Part shown: positions 1 through 10,873 of the stretch, in pieces
How the letters are laid out: every line of letters starts with the position of its first letter
Position numbering within the stretch: the first letter of the stretch is position 1
Assembly (NCBI RefSeq): GCF_030272615.1
Contig: NW_026729262.1
Coordinates: 1-64,000 of the forward strand
Direction of reading: 5' to 3'
Source of the DNA: Cryptomeria japonica
Taxonomy: Eukaryota > Streptophyta > Pinopsida > Cupressales > Cupressaceae
Length of the DNA stretch: 64,000 bases
Translations under genes and position numbers: made by a program
The notes under the pieces: generated by a model
The model's input: only the letters and a program-made list of their open reading frames with translations
Database searches by the model: none
Told to the model about the DNA's origin: nothing

Positions 1-310
1 GGCTAATTGACTGATTTTTCATCATAGGCCGACACTATGGGAGTTTTCCCACTCAATGTGTAACCTCCAAAGCACATTTGAAAAGGGCCCTACCCCAAAA
101 TGGGGCAAGGGACAGGGGCGCCACACCCCTATCTTGCCTTTTTTTGCAAGACAAGATGCAGTTCAGGCAATGCAGAGAGGGCAAGCAAGGTGCAATTCTC
201 AGGTGTCGAGCAAGTCTTCGGTCTCCAATCTGGCTTGGAGATTCAAATCCTATGTGTGAGGACCCTAATATGGTTGACAATTGTAAGGGTCACAATTTTA
301 TGACACTACA
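1..310 (-). repeat. 3' LTR of copy A (partial)
   Basis: On the minus strand this begins TGTAGTGTCATAAAATTGTG directly after a purine tract. Positions roughly 130-310 match the LTR remnants at about 5630-5798 and 46165-46337. The part left of about 130 (short CCCCAAAATGGGG and GGGGCGCCACACCCC inverted repeats) is absent from those remnants, which suggests they carry internal deletions. The left end lies outside the window. Confidence 0.7.
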
Positions 311-330
311 TATAGGCCCCACTTTAGCAG
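311..330 (-). promoter_or_regulatory. Polypurine tract of copy A
   Basis: On the minus strand a purine-rich run containing CTAAAGTGGGGCC sits immediately before the LTR start. The equivalent site in the second copy is CTAAAGTGGGGGC at 39681-39693. It would prime plus-strand DNA synthesis. Confidence 0.65.
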
Positions 331-1063
331 GAGTATAAGCGTACACCAATACTGCAGTAAAGTACAAGGAAACAAGATTGAAAAACTTCTACCATGTCAA
401 GGAGGAAAGATGCACCAAGCCCCCAGTGGACTTAGGATCTTACGACACTGATTGACAAAGTAAAAGGGAAGATCAAGAATGGAAAACCATGAATACAAGT
501 AGCAAGGTTCCCCTCACTATGAGTCACAAAAAAGATGCAAAGATTATGAAGCAAAGCCAAGTTCACTAACTAATTCTAAGTATCGGAAAGGAAAATATGA
601 GCGGAGTGTATACCCCCATGTTAAAGTAATCACGCATGCCTTATCGAGAGTGATTTCTTTAAGGTAGGATACACCCAAGAGAGAGAGAAGAGAGGGAACA
701 CATTATCACAAGGATTTATCCCTCAAGTGAGGAATAAACCCAAGGATAATGAACATGAAGCAATAGGTAGTTTCTCTTTCCTCGAGGTCAGTACGTTGTA
801 TGATAACTCATGTATATCATATATGTATATGTGCATATAATAATCACCATTCCCCAAAGAAAGGACACTACCTTAGGAGAAAGGGAACATAGGATGTCTT
901 TTGAGTCAACATGAAAGAGACCAAGAAAAGATCTCAATGCTTTGCATTGTCCTCAAGTAGATATTGAGGGAAAATTAAAAGAATGAGAATACACATAGAA
1001 GAATGGTCACAAAAGAGAGAGAAAGGAGAGAGAGATAATATCTACAATGCTAATATTTCTAAT
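331..1063 (-). other. 3' untranslated region of copy A
   Basis: No open frame is supported here. The block corresponds to 38959-39680 of the second copy and shares recognisable stretches with it, such as the run around the ATATATGTATATG tract and the text just before the polypurine tract. Confidence 0.55.
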
Positions 1064-4000
1064 CTAGAATGACATCTGCCTCCCGATCTTTCTAATCACT
1101 ATTTCGGGAAGGCAAGCAACATGCTAGAGGAGCGACATCGAGCACAATAGATGGAGCTATCACAAGATCCTTTATTCGATTCTAGGAGCTAGGATTAGAG
1201 TTTGTGAAAATTCAATTGATAAATGCTTGTCCACATCAACATATTCATACTCACTATCAGAAGCATTAGGAGTTGTATTGCCATCATGAATAACATTTTC
1301 ACTCATTTCCTCATCAAAATTTAGAGAAAGAGGAGCAAGAACACGAATAGGAGTAAAACCATCAAATGTTTTTTGTAACTTAGGATTTGGAGATGTAGGT
1401 TGAACATCTTACTTAGGAGAAAAGGGAATCATATCAACTGTTGGATTCTTGGGAGATTGATTATTTTGAGGGACAACTTCACGAGCGTGAACATAGCGTC
1501 TTCGTCAGCTTTCTCTTACACAACATAATTATCGAGTCTTAGTGGAAGGTTGAGAAGGAGGGGGAACATTTGAAAAAGTAGGAATGTTTTTATCTTTGAT
1601 AGTTTAAGGTTTAGGTTGAGGTGTTTTAGGTTGGACAAGAGGAGAAGCGTGCCTCTTCTCTCTATAAGAGGAAGGAGGTGGAACTACGCCATATAAAGGA
1701 TAAATGTTAGGTGTAGGAAGGAGACCAGGCCCATCATGAGGAGGTATAGGTCTAACCTTAGGAGGAATAGTGTTGTTCTTCTTAGAAGAAGGCATAGTCA
1801 CATCCATAGGAGTAGATTGAGGATCTTCCTTAGGAGGTAGATTAGTTCTATCCATGAGGGGAAAATCTTCATCTTCAAGTATGATAGGAAATTCAAGTGT
1901 TGGGGATCTAGGTTGACTCAAGGATAAGATCATATCTTTCTTCCATTTTTTATCAGATTGAAAAAGAGCATCGCTCCTTGATGGAAGAGATTGAAATTTC
2001 TTAGGCCAAAATAAATCAATAGGAACACTAGGGCTTCTTTCAGATGGACAAAATAAGCTATGGTTCACAGTTATGATTTTGCCATTGTGAGGAAATTTCA
2101 AACACTTATGGATAGGAGAAGCAATAGCCTTCATGGAAGATAGCAAAGGATAGCCCAACTTCACACATAATTTCTCGGAATAGGGTATGATAACAAAGTC
2201 AACATCCATAGATTTAGTATGAACTTCAACAAGAAGGGTGATAGAGCCAATGGTAGGACAAGAGAATCCATCAAATAACTTCACTACATTAGAGGCATCA
2301 TATATGGGTTTATGAAATCGTAAAGTGAAAAGATACTCCTCTGTGATGAAATTAACCATGCAAGAGGGATCAACAAGAGAACCACAACAAGGTATGTCCT
2401 TAACCTTCACAACTATGTATAAAGGGCAATCAGGTGCTCTAATGGTCTCACTAGGGTCAAATGTAATACATGGATCCTTAGGCGTATCTTGTTTTTCTAC
2501 CATATTTACCAAGTTTGGAGCCATAGAAGTGAATTCCTTAGAGGAGAAAGAAGTATACTCAGTCTCAATCACGTTAGAGGTATAAGAAGGCAAAGGATCA
2601 GTAAAAAATTTAAGATTTTGATTAGGAGGAGCTACTGATTTATTCCCTTTATTATTCACACCTACCACAGATATAGTATTGTTATCAATCAAATCTTGAA
2701 TCTTATTTTTTAATGTGAAACATTTCTCAGTATCATGACCAGGCTGACGATGAAATTGACAAAAGGAATTGTTATCAAAATAAGGGGATGCAAGTTTAGA
2801 AGGATTAACTTGTTTTATAGGAGGAAGTTTGATAACATTTCTTTTCAACAACTGAGACATAATACTATGTAAAGATTCATTCAAAGGAGTAAATTGTCTT
2901 TCTCTTTTAAAAAATATAGAAATAGAAGGCACACCTATTGTAGCATTCACATTATTGTTGTTGATTGTATCATTGAACTTGACAAAGCTTTTTGTTGGTT
3001 TGAACTTCGCAAATAGTTGTTGAACACTCTCCCCCTTATCATTCAAAGCCATAGGAGTAGATTGCTCCATTTGACTCACAACCACTTGATAATTGTGGAG
3101 TGTTGCACACAACTGCAGAAATGAAGTAAACTCAAACAAAAGAAGCTTTTCCCTTATATATTTTTGCAAATTAGAAATGAAAATTTGTTGAATATTATTA
3201 TCAGGTACATGAAAATAAATTTGAGCACATAAATGCTTATATCTACCAATGAAATCAGTCACTTTTTCTTTAATGCCTTGTTTACAATGCATTAAATCAG
3301 TCAAAGTGATTTTAGGACCAATGTTATTTTGAAATTGTTAGATGAAAGCATTTGCTAGTTGTTGAAAAGACGTGATAGAATAAGAAGGCAAAGAGCAATA
3401 TCATTGTAAAGCCTTATCTCTTAGTATTCTTGTAAATAGTTTTGCAAGCAATCTTTGATCATAAGCAAAATCAGTACACAAGGTTTGAAATGTTTTGACA
3501 TGTGTAAGAGGATCACCTTTTCCATTATAGAGTTCCAATTGAGGGACCTCAACATGCTTAGGTGGCATGACTTTAACAATATCAAGAGAAAATGGGCTCA
3601 CAACATCAAAGGTGGGCACACTAAACTTGGATTGACTCATAGAAGCAATTTGTTGTTGTAAGGAAGACACGGTTTGAGCAAGATTGTTAATGGTTGCTTC
3701 AGTAGAAGAATTGATGTTAGACATGGTTGATTGAGAAGGTGGTGTGATGTTATTGAATGAAGGCATGGATTGAGAATAAGGTGGTGGGGCATTGTGATAA
3801 GTAGGCATAGGTGATGATTGAGTAGGAAATGAGACACTTAAAGGAGGACCAAAATTGTTGAATGAATTGTCCCCTTGTGTCACATTGATTGGTTGAGGAA
3901 TAATAGGAATACTTATAGAAGATATATGTAAAGATGGAGGATTAAAAGAGGGATTACCCCCATGACCAATGGTTGTAGGAATGACATTTTGAGTTGATGT

Positions 4001-4465
4001 AGCCATGATGTTTGAAGTGAAATTAGGAATACTAGCCATTGAAGTGGTCAAAGGAATAGAAGAATTGATTTGATTTGAAGGTTGTGAATAACCTAAGTTC
4101 TCAACACAACTTGTGATAGGCATGATATTAGAATCAACAATATATCAATTCCATTCTTATCACTTTGAATCATGTGTTTAAGGCCTTCAATTAATGGAAG
4201 AGCTTCACTATTAGGGTACTCTTGGGACATCCATTGTTGAAAGTTGGTCTATGGAAACTCTAGTCAAAGCTTCTTCTTCATCATGGGATTCATCAATTAG
4301 TTAGATAGAGACATGGTTAGGATGGGAAGCATTAGCATTATCCTCATTAAAGAAGTCACCCAAATTATGCTCCATCTCCTCCATAATTAAACCTTGGGAA
4401 GCCTTAATTATAATGCTTCGTCTAATGGGGATAGTTTAGGTAGGACTAATAGTGGTGAAACTCAT
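1064..4465 (-). pseudogene. Gag / protease-like polyprotein, degenerate (copy A)
   Basis: The reading starts at an ATG at 4465 (minus) that aligns with the ATG at 35542 of the second copy, and ends near 1064. Blocks seen from N to C: a Ser/Pro/Asn-rich N-terminal part (4123-3600); a retrotransposon Gag core spanning about 3570-3050, with LELYNGKGDPLTHVKTFQ and DLMHCKQGIKEKVTDFIGRY; a zinc knuckle of C-x2-H-x4-GH-x4-C form (SFCQFHRQPGHDTEKC) near 2720-2765; and a retropepsin-like fold whose active-site position reads LVDPSCMVNFI instead of the usual D-[ST]-G. A Pro-rich tail follows. The frame is broken by stops and indels, for example between 3401 and 3304 and N-terminal of 4123. Relatedness to Tat-like Ty3/Gypsy Gag is from the C-x2-H knuckle style and is an inference. 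Confidence 0.8.
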
Positions 4466-5566
4466 GCACTAGAGGGAAATTTGAAAATGTGAATTTGGAA
4501 CAAAGTGTACAAAACAGAGTACTGCTAAATTTAAGAAAATACTGATTAAACAATTTGAACTTTGTTGGAAGAAGAGGATGACACAATTTCCAAAAATGAA
4601 AGGAAATTGGAATTTTAAAATTAGGGCCAAGAGAATACCACTTAATTTTAAAATTAACAAAATCAGAAATTTTCAAATTAGGGCAGATTATAATTAACCT
4701 CTTATTTTAAAAATTTTCTTGAAATTGAAAATGTTGAATTTTCGAGGTATTTTCGATGTTAGAGGGATTAAGAATCGGCAAAATTAGCCAATCTTCCAGA
4801 TTTGGGCTAGTAAATACAGTCATAACAGTCTCTAGAAATTTCAGAAAAAAGCCGAGGACCGTGGCGGGAATGCACACAGTCTGGCCAACTTTTTTTGAAA
4901 TTTTTAGGGTTGAATATTACAATGATTTTAAAGCTAACCGCAAAAAATTGGTGAATTTTATAATTTCGAGATAGGCGAAATGAAGGTTCAAATGTGAGAA
5001 TAGGACCCCATTAAGGTTTTGAAGAAAAAGAAAGATTTGATTGCAAATTTGAAAAGGGTCACACCTAAAGGGGAGGGAGACCTTGGAGAATGTCTTATAA
5101 ATCTAAAGTTGAATGAAATTGATTGAAATTTGCACAAAATCCACTGAACTTTGAAAATTAGGGTTTTATGACCTAACCACTTAATTTTTAAAATTTTGAA
5201 TTTTGAAAAATGAGGGAAATTGAAAATTTGAAGTGTGGGACATAAGATAAGTCTAAAAAAGTCACAAATCTGAAAATTAAATAGAAATTCAATTTTTGCA
5301 CAAGTTCAAAATAATTGTTAAAAATTGGGGTTTTGACAATTAACCTCTTAATTTTGTGAATTTGATTTACAAATTGAACAAGGCAATGAAGAAATTGAAT
5401 TTGACGAAAAAAGCCATTTTCAAATCTAAGACAATAACAAGCAATTTTTTGCAAAACACAAGTTCAATTTCAATTTTAAAAACTAGGGTTTTGAATGAAG
5501 TAACCACTAAGTTTGCATAAAAATTGTACCACTAAGACACACTAACGCGGGTGCTAACCTAAGTGT
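4466..5566 (-). other. AT-rich leader of copy A with hairpin motif
   Basis: Untranslated leader between the LTR remnant and the gag ATG. It holds one unit of the GGACCGTG/CACAGTCT hairpin at 4856-4882. Positions 4783-5566 are duplicated at 45326-46105. Short frames here are low-complexity A/T-rich and differ between copies, so I do not call them coding. Confidence 0.55.
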
Positions 5567-5798
5567 GAAATTTTACCTTATTTTCACGATCTTCCCTCTA
5601 AAGATGAAGCATTAATTACTGTCCTACCATTTTTTGTAGGATAGGATGTAGTTCGGGCAATGCAAAGGGCAAGCAAGGTGCAGTTATCAGGTGTCAAGCA
5701 AGTCTCTAGTCTTTGATCTGGCTTTGGGATTCAAATTGCATGTGTGAGTACCCTAATGTGGTCGATAATTGCAAGCGTCAAAATTTTATGACACTACA
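5567..5798 (-). repeat. 5' LTR remnant of copy A
   Basis: The minus-strand start TGTAGTGTCATAAAATTTTG at 5798 matches the LTR start at 310. Homology to the left LTR runs only to about 5630, then changes to leader-like sequence, so this LTR appears internally deleted. The inner boundary is approximate. Confidence 0.55.
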
Positions 5799-5799
5799 T

Positions 5800-6126
5800 A
5801 AACAGAGAGACACCATTGAACAACACACCCATAAAATAAAATGATAAATAATGAAGGGGTTTCAAGTAATTATCAACAATAATCATTCTTTTTTGCACTC
5901 TTTGTAATTATTTTGGAATTATAAATAGAGAGACACCATTTAACAATGCACCCATAAAATAAAATGATAAATAATGAAGGGGTTTCAAATAATTATGAAC
6001 GATAATCAATTTTTTTTGCATTCTCTGTAATTATTTTGGCATTATAAATAGAGAGAACCATTTAACAACCCACCCATAAAATAAAATGATAAATAAAGAA
6101 GGGCTTTCAAATAATTATGAAACCCT
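5800..6126 (+). repeat. Tandem repeat, about 123 bp x 2.6
   Basis: The words GAGAGACACCATT, ACCCATAAAATAAAATGATA and GGGGTTTCAAATAATTATGA recur three times at a spacing of 122-123 bases. The same array is at 46339-46663. It begins right at the LTR edge of the retroelement. Confidence 0.85.
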
Positions 6127-6500
6127 AAACCACATACACAAAAATCATCAATAGACAAAGCATAATGAACCTACGAAAGAGCTAAACCATCTTTGGACAT
6201 CCAATATTGCAGGGACGTAGTGCTAGGCGTTACTTGGAATCGATGTAGAGGAGAAATGACATTTTTGCAGAGCACGATGGAGAAATGGCATTTTTGCAGA
6301 GCACGGTGAAGGAATGTTGAAGAAGAAGCATCGTGAACAATGGAAATGCCCAAAAAATCTTCATTTCACTAAGTTTTTAGGGCAAAGTAGATGGCGGTAA
6401 ACTGACCCACGTGGGGCCCTCCCTCAGACCCACCATGGTAGTTAAGGGTGGGCAAACTTGTTTTTTACCACCCATTTAAAATTTTAAAATATGGAAAAGT
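6127..6500. other. Unassigned stretch with a small minus-strand frame
   Basis: It contains a 60-codon minus-strand open frame (6353-6171) that stays open in the paralogue at 46892-46710 with about seven amino-acid changes, so it shows no sign of protein-level constraint. A short direct repeat (TTTTTGCAGAGCACG) lies inside. No recognised domain. Confidence 0.4.
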
Positions 6501-6853
6501 GATTTTTAAAAATGTTAGAATTAATATAATTAGGTTAAATATTTATTTTAAACAGATGACAAATAAATTAGTTATTAGGTATTTTATAAACATGTATTGG
6601 CATTTTAGTGTGCGGGAATTGGCACAAAAGAGGTCAAGTATCGATCATCACTTTGAAATGACTAGTTTTTGACCTTTCGACACATAATGACCTATAGAGA
6701 TTGGATCGTTACTACCCAAAAGCCAGATCAATAGCTTGAAGTAGTTAAGCCGCATAAGAAGACAACCAAAAAGAAAAAATTGAAATCCGATGTACCATTT
6801 AGGATCTGTAGGTGCGCGAAGTTAGCTATGATGACTATTGGTGCTCTTCCCCT
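6500..6853 (-). repeat. MITE-like element, reversed, incomplete
   Basis: On the minus strand the sequence starts GGGGAAGAGCACCAATAGTC at 6853, with TA next to it, and follows the first 250 bases or so of the complete element at 28535-29003. The other terminus is not recognisable, so the left boundary is approximate. The paralogous copy ends at 47389. Confidence 0.6.
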
Positions 6854-7151
6854 ACACTTCTCAACACTTAGTCAAAAAATATGAATGTAGATTCTTGACT
6901 GTGAAAAATCAACTTAATTTTTTTACTATGTAGAGAAGTCTTAATCCTATCTTTAACTTAGTAAACACGTTAAATTTGTACATTGTTTGGTAGCAAAATA
7001 GCAGACTTCTTTTCAAGTAGGCCCACAGTGGAATTGGAATTTACATTGAAGTGTATAGAAGGAAACATATAATAATAATAAATAGCACAAAAAAGGTCCC
7101 ACTATTTGAAATCATTTGTTTATAAAAATCTTACATAATATTAAATTATTA

Positions 7152-7505
7152 GAGGAAGCGTATTAATAGTGGTTATAGCTAATTTAGTTTATCCATAAAT
7201 TCTAATGTTACATTGGATTTCAACTATTTTTTTTTTTTTTGGTTGTTGTTGTTGTTGTCTTTGTATGTGACTTAATGCTTATAGCTAATGCTTTAGTTTC
7301 TAGGTAGTAATGATGCATGTTATGGAATCAGCTATGCATACAAGGGTAAAAAAGTGCACATTTCAAAGTGTCACCTAATACCTACTTAAAGACTTCCAAT
7401 AATTGTCCACTTAAAATTGATAGTACTTGTGGACAAATGTCCCAGTAGTTGTGCACAAATATCTCAGAAGTTGTGCACAAATATCTCAGTAGTTGATGAT
7501 AAAAT
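7152..7505 (+). repeat. MITE-like element, right-truncated
   Basis: The left terminus GAGGAAGCGTATTAATAGTGG follows TA at 7150-7151, and the body matches the 28535 element and the full paralogue 47689-48182. The right part is missing because of a deletion of about 500 bases relative to the paralogue. It lies in inverted orientation to the 6500-6853 copy, so the pair could fold back. Confidence 0.65.
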
Positions 7506-9138
7506 TTTTAAATCATTAAATACATATAATGGTGAACTTTTAAAAACCTAAAATGACCCAATACTCAAACTAAACCTAAACTTTCCATTATTATTCATCA
7601 TTTCACTCTAAACTTTCTTATATTCAAGTATATCACTTAAAACCACAAATTAGATAGTTAGGAAGTTAAAAAAAATCAATGAAAGGACTTGGATAATATC
7701 CTAAAAAATAATACTTTTGTTTGGTCTTCAAAGTCTCATTATTTAATGTTTTGATAGAAATACATCAAGACTCTCATCCCCACCCATTTCTTCCTTGAAG
7801 CGTCACTAAATCAATAATTTGACAAGTAAACTATTTTATAAGAGTTAAGTATCGTTATCATTAATAATGATAATGTTGCAAGGGTAGAAAGGTTAATAAA
7901 ATAATATAAGTATATATATGAATAATAATTAGTAATTTTGCAAGTACTAAATTACTATTAATGCAATGGGTCTATGATAACTATTTGTAATAAGTTCATT
8001 ATATAATTTTTTTTTTTTAAATACAACTTTTTGGTAAAATTTGCTAATGAAAATAAGGTATGAAGGGTAGTCTAGAAGGGGTTGGAGCACATTGTCATTT
8101 AAAAAAACTTACAATAAGAAGTTTTAATCATATTTAGATAGTATACATACCCCTAGTAGTTCAAGGGAAGGAAGATGTGCAAAGATATACCAAGTGACAA
8201 ATCCACAACATTAGTTTAACATGAGACAATACTTAACATAGATAAAAAAATCATCTTTCTAATTAAGACAACTTCTAACCTCACCTCATGGGAAAAAATT
8301 AAAGGTCGCATCTAAACAACCATAATAGTACATAATGCCCTTTGAATATTCTCGCACATTCTTCATATGATATAAAAAGCTTGTCTACATCTACTTGCAC
8401 ATCAATTGTTTTTTCAATGCATCAACCATGTGTCATGCCTCTGGCTACCTATGACCTAGTTTGAACTAAAATTATTCTTAATGGACTACATTGTTTACTT
8501 AATTGCATCCCTATTTAATCATTAAAATAATCAATATTTCTTTTTTATTCATGTGAAATACAATACATTGAAAGATCCGTTTAAATGTATTTGAAATAGT
8601 CAGTCAAATATACTTTCAACAACAATAATTCATTAAAATACAATTAATAGGTTTGAACTGCTTGCATTCCTAACCATAGGTTTGAACGGTCATATATGCT
8701 GATTCTTTAATCTCCGTCTACGCAGCCATAAACAACGCTGACAAGACATTATTTTTTCCAGAGGGAAACGTTTGTGCGGTCATATAAACAATAAAATAAA
8801 TTAAGATATTTTAATTTAAAATTTAAATCAAGATATTTCTCATTAATTAAATAAAATGAAAATCAGAATATAAATTAAAAAATTTAATATTTTAATATTT
8901 TTTAAATCTAATACCTTTGTTTTAATCTACCAACTCCTCCTCTCTCTATTCATATTATATTATATTCTATTTTTTAATAATTATATGTGACGTGAAAGTT
9001 AGACTATTCTGGCGTTGAAATTGACTAGTCTAGCTAGAGGACAATACTTCCATATATATTAATACGATAATGACAAAATCAAAAGAATCGCCATACAAAT
9101 GAATATTCTTTTTATCTTAATTTATAATTTTTGTTTTC
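7506..9138. other. AT-rich intergenic DNA
   Basis: No gene is visible. Positions up to about 8516 belong to the segmental duplication; beyond that I see no internal homology. Short T and A homopolymers occur at about 8008 and 8101. Confidence 0.5.
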
Positions 9139-9139
9139 A

Positions 9140-9180
<41 letters not shown>

Positions 9181-9210
9181 TTTTAAACCAAATCATTATT
9201 ATTATTATAT
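9139..9210 (+). repeat. (TTA)n microsatellite
   Basis: A run of about 14 uninterrupted TTA units, followed after a short T-rich gap by four more ATT units. Confidence 0.9.
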
Positions 9211-9290
9211 TCTTTTATTATATTGTTAAATTATTATTAGTTCTTGTCAAACCAACATATTTATGTATCTATTATCTCTAATTTTTAAAC

Positions 9291-9416
9291 TTCTAATGTT
9301 TATATTTATTTTCCATTTTACATAATTTTATAAATATCATTTTTCTTACATAAAATTTCTAATGTTTATATTTATTTTTCATTTTACATATTTTTATGAA
9401 TATCATTTTTCTTTCA
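9291..9416 (+). repeat. 66-bp tandem duplication
   Basis: TTCTAATGTTTATATTTATT recurs 66 bases later with the following CATTTTACAT and AATATCATTTTTCTT, giving two adjacent near-identical units. Confidence 0.8.
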
Positions 9417-9538
9417 CCTAATTGATCTATATCACAAATAGTGGGTGCAAAATTTATTTAATTTGTTACTTTGAAGTAGTTTAACAATTAATGTACCATA
9501 GTGCAGATTATTATGTCTATAAAATTCTTAGTTGTTTC

Positions 9539-10800
9539 TGATAAGTTGATACTTTGAGATGTTTTTTATCAAAATTCTTAGGTTATTGGCATCTTTTAGG
9601 TTGCATTTTGATAGTAAAGGATTGTGAATTGACTATATGTAATCCATGTGTTAAACCTGAACTTATGAAATCATGTTTGAACTTTGTTGGTTAATTCTTG
9701 CAGCCATACCAATTTATTCCTACAACCAAGTGATTTGTCCCTATTGATATGCGGATTATTTAGGATAACATTTGTCATATGTGAGTTAATGAATGTATCA
9801 ATTGAGTAAGATGCGAATGCATGCCCTTGTATGTTGTTTTTGTTTCAGTGCAAATAATAAAGGATGTTGCGGTGGATGATTTCCTTTCGCGCCTAAGGAC
9901 TGGAGAATCACAAACAGATAACTGGAGATCAAACTAAAGGGGATCCGAGCAAGCGCAACGTATGGCATAATCAGAGCAGTCATACTTCACTATGGGAGTT
10001 TAACTCTAGTGCGTATTGAATTCGCAAAATATCGCTATGGCATGCAAAGACTGTGGTTCGATTTAGATCCACTAACTATTCCTGCAACCAAGCTCTAGTT
10101 ATCTCCTTCATCTGACATTCATCCACCTCTTCTTCTGGGCGTGATTTGAGTTGTCCATTGTAGTTTATCTTTTCTTTATAATAAGCTCTTCCTTTTTCTT
10201 AGATGTTAGAAAAGATAGAAAGGAATTGAGCAAAGAGTTTTTAAAGGCATTCTAGAGTTTTCTTTTAGTACATGTAATCGATTTCTAAATGAAATAGAGC
10301 AAAGATATGTTGTTTTGATATGTTAAAAGTATTTTGCTGGAAGTTTGATATCACTCATCCAAGGGGGCCCACTTGGTGAGTGATCCTGTGCTTATGTTCA
10401 TTGAAGTTCATTTTTACCTAGTTGCAGTAGAAGTTTATGACTAGATTGTTCCTGCAACCACTGGAAATAGATCCACTGACTGTTCTTGCAGCCAAGACAG
10501 AATTTTTGTTATTTATATTAGATCATTCCAACATTGTTTTATAAATCTTTCATGTAGCCTTTTATGATTTACATTCTTGCCTTTCCTTTCTGCGTAATGT
10601 TAGTTACTGCAGCAATGCAGAATAACCATTTAAGGAGCTTAGTGCATATATATTGTAGACCCATTTCAATTTTTATGTTCTTGGATTGATAACTAAATGA
10701 ACACCATCCATGAAAATAGTAAACTCTACCATATGAATGTCCAAACTTCGGATTGAGATTTCAATTAGAGTAATTATTAACATTATAGTTGGGGTAGACA
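9539..10800 (+). repeat. 5' LTR of Athila-like element
   Basis: Starts TGATAAGTTGATACTTTGAG and ends TTGGGGTAGACA. It holds five copies of a TTCCTGCAGCCA-type motif at 9695, 9717, 10079, 10449 and 10483, all of them altered by transitions. It is near-identical over its length to the right LTR. Confidence 0.95.
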
Positions 10801-10804
10801 TTTT

Positions 10805-10822
10805 TGGCGACGTTGCTGGGGA
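10805..10822 (+). promoter_or_regulatory. Primer binding site, tRNA-Asp type
   Basis: TGGCGACGTTGCTGGGGA lies four bases after the LTR. It differs at two positions from TGGCGCCGTTGCCGGGGA, the site complementary to the 3' end of plant tRNA-Asp that is typical of Athila and Tat elements. Confidence 0.85.
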
Positions 10823-10873
10823 TGGTGTCAAACTGAGAACCTTTTATGGTTATTATAGTTTCCAGTTAATTGT

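Larger units (their letters stand above)
1..5798 (-). mobile_element. Ty3/Gypsy-type gag/protease-only retroelement, copy A (left end outside window)
   Basis: Read on the minus strand the order is 5' LTR remnant (right), AT-rich leader, a broken gag/protease-like frame, 3' UTR, polypurine tract and 3' LTR (left, running off the window). The frame is homologous along its whole length to the better preserved copy at 33156-40946, and the LTR starts are related. No reverse transcriptase, RNase H or integrase lies between the LTRs, so this is a non-autonomous element that would need enzymes from elsewhere. The right terminus (TG on the minus strand) is shared with a truncated paralogue ending at 46337 with the same flank, so the insertion predates that duplication. 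The far target duplication cannot be checked because the left end is outside the window. Confidence 0.8.
4783..8516 (+). repeat. Segmental duplication, arm 1
   Basis: This block aligns collinearly and in the same orientation with 45326-49545. It includes the retroelement leader and LTR, the 123-bp tandem array, the 6171-6353 region, both MITE-like pieces and AT-rich sequence. Around 6171-6353 I count about a dozen differences in roughly 210 bases. This arm lacks about 500 bases that arm 2 has at about 47990-48520. Confidence 0.85.

Noticed and set aside
5800-6126. CRISPR-like array from regularly spaced repeats
   Set aside because: The repeat is contiguous 123-bp tandem DNA without distinct short repeats and unique spacers, and the window is plant DNA.
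6171-6353. 60-codon frame conserved between duplication arms
   Set aside because: Most differences change the amino acid, so there is no evidence of protein constraint; it stays open because the arms are similar.
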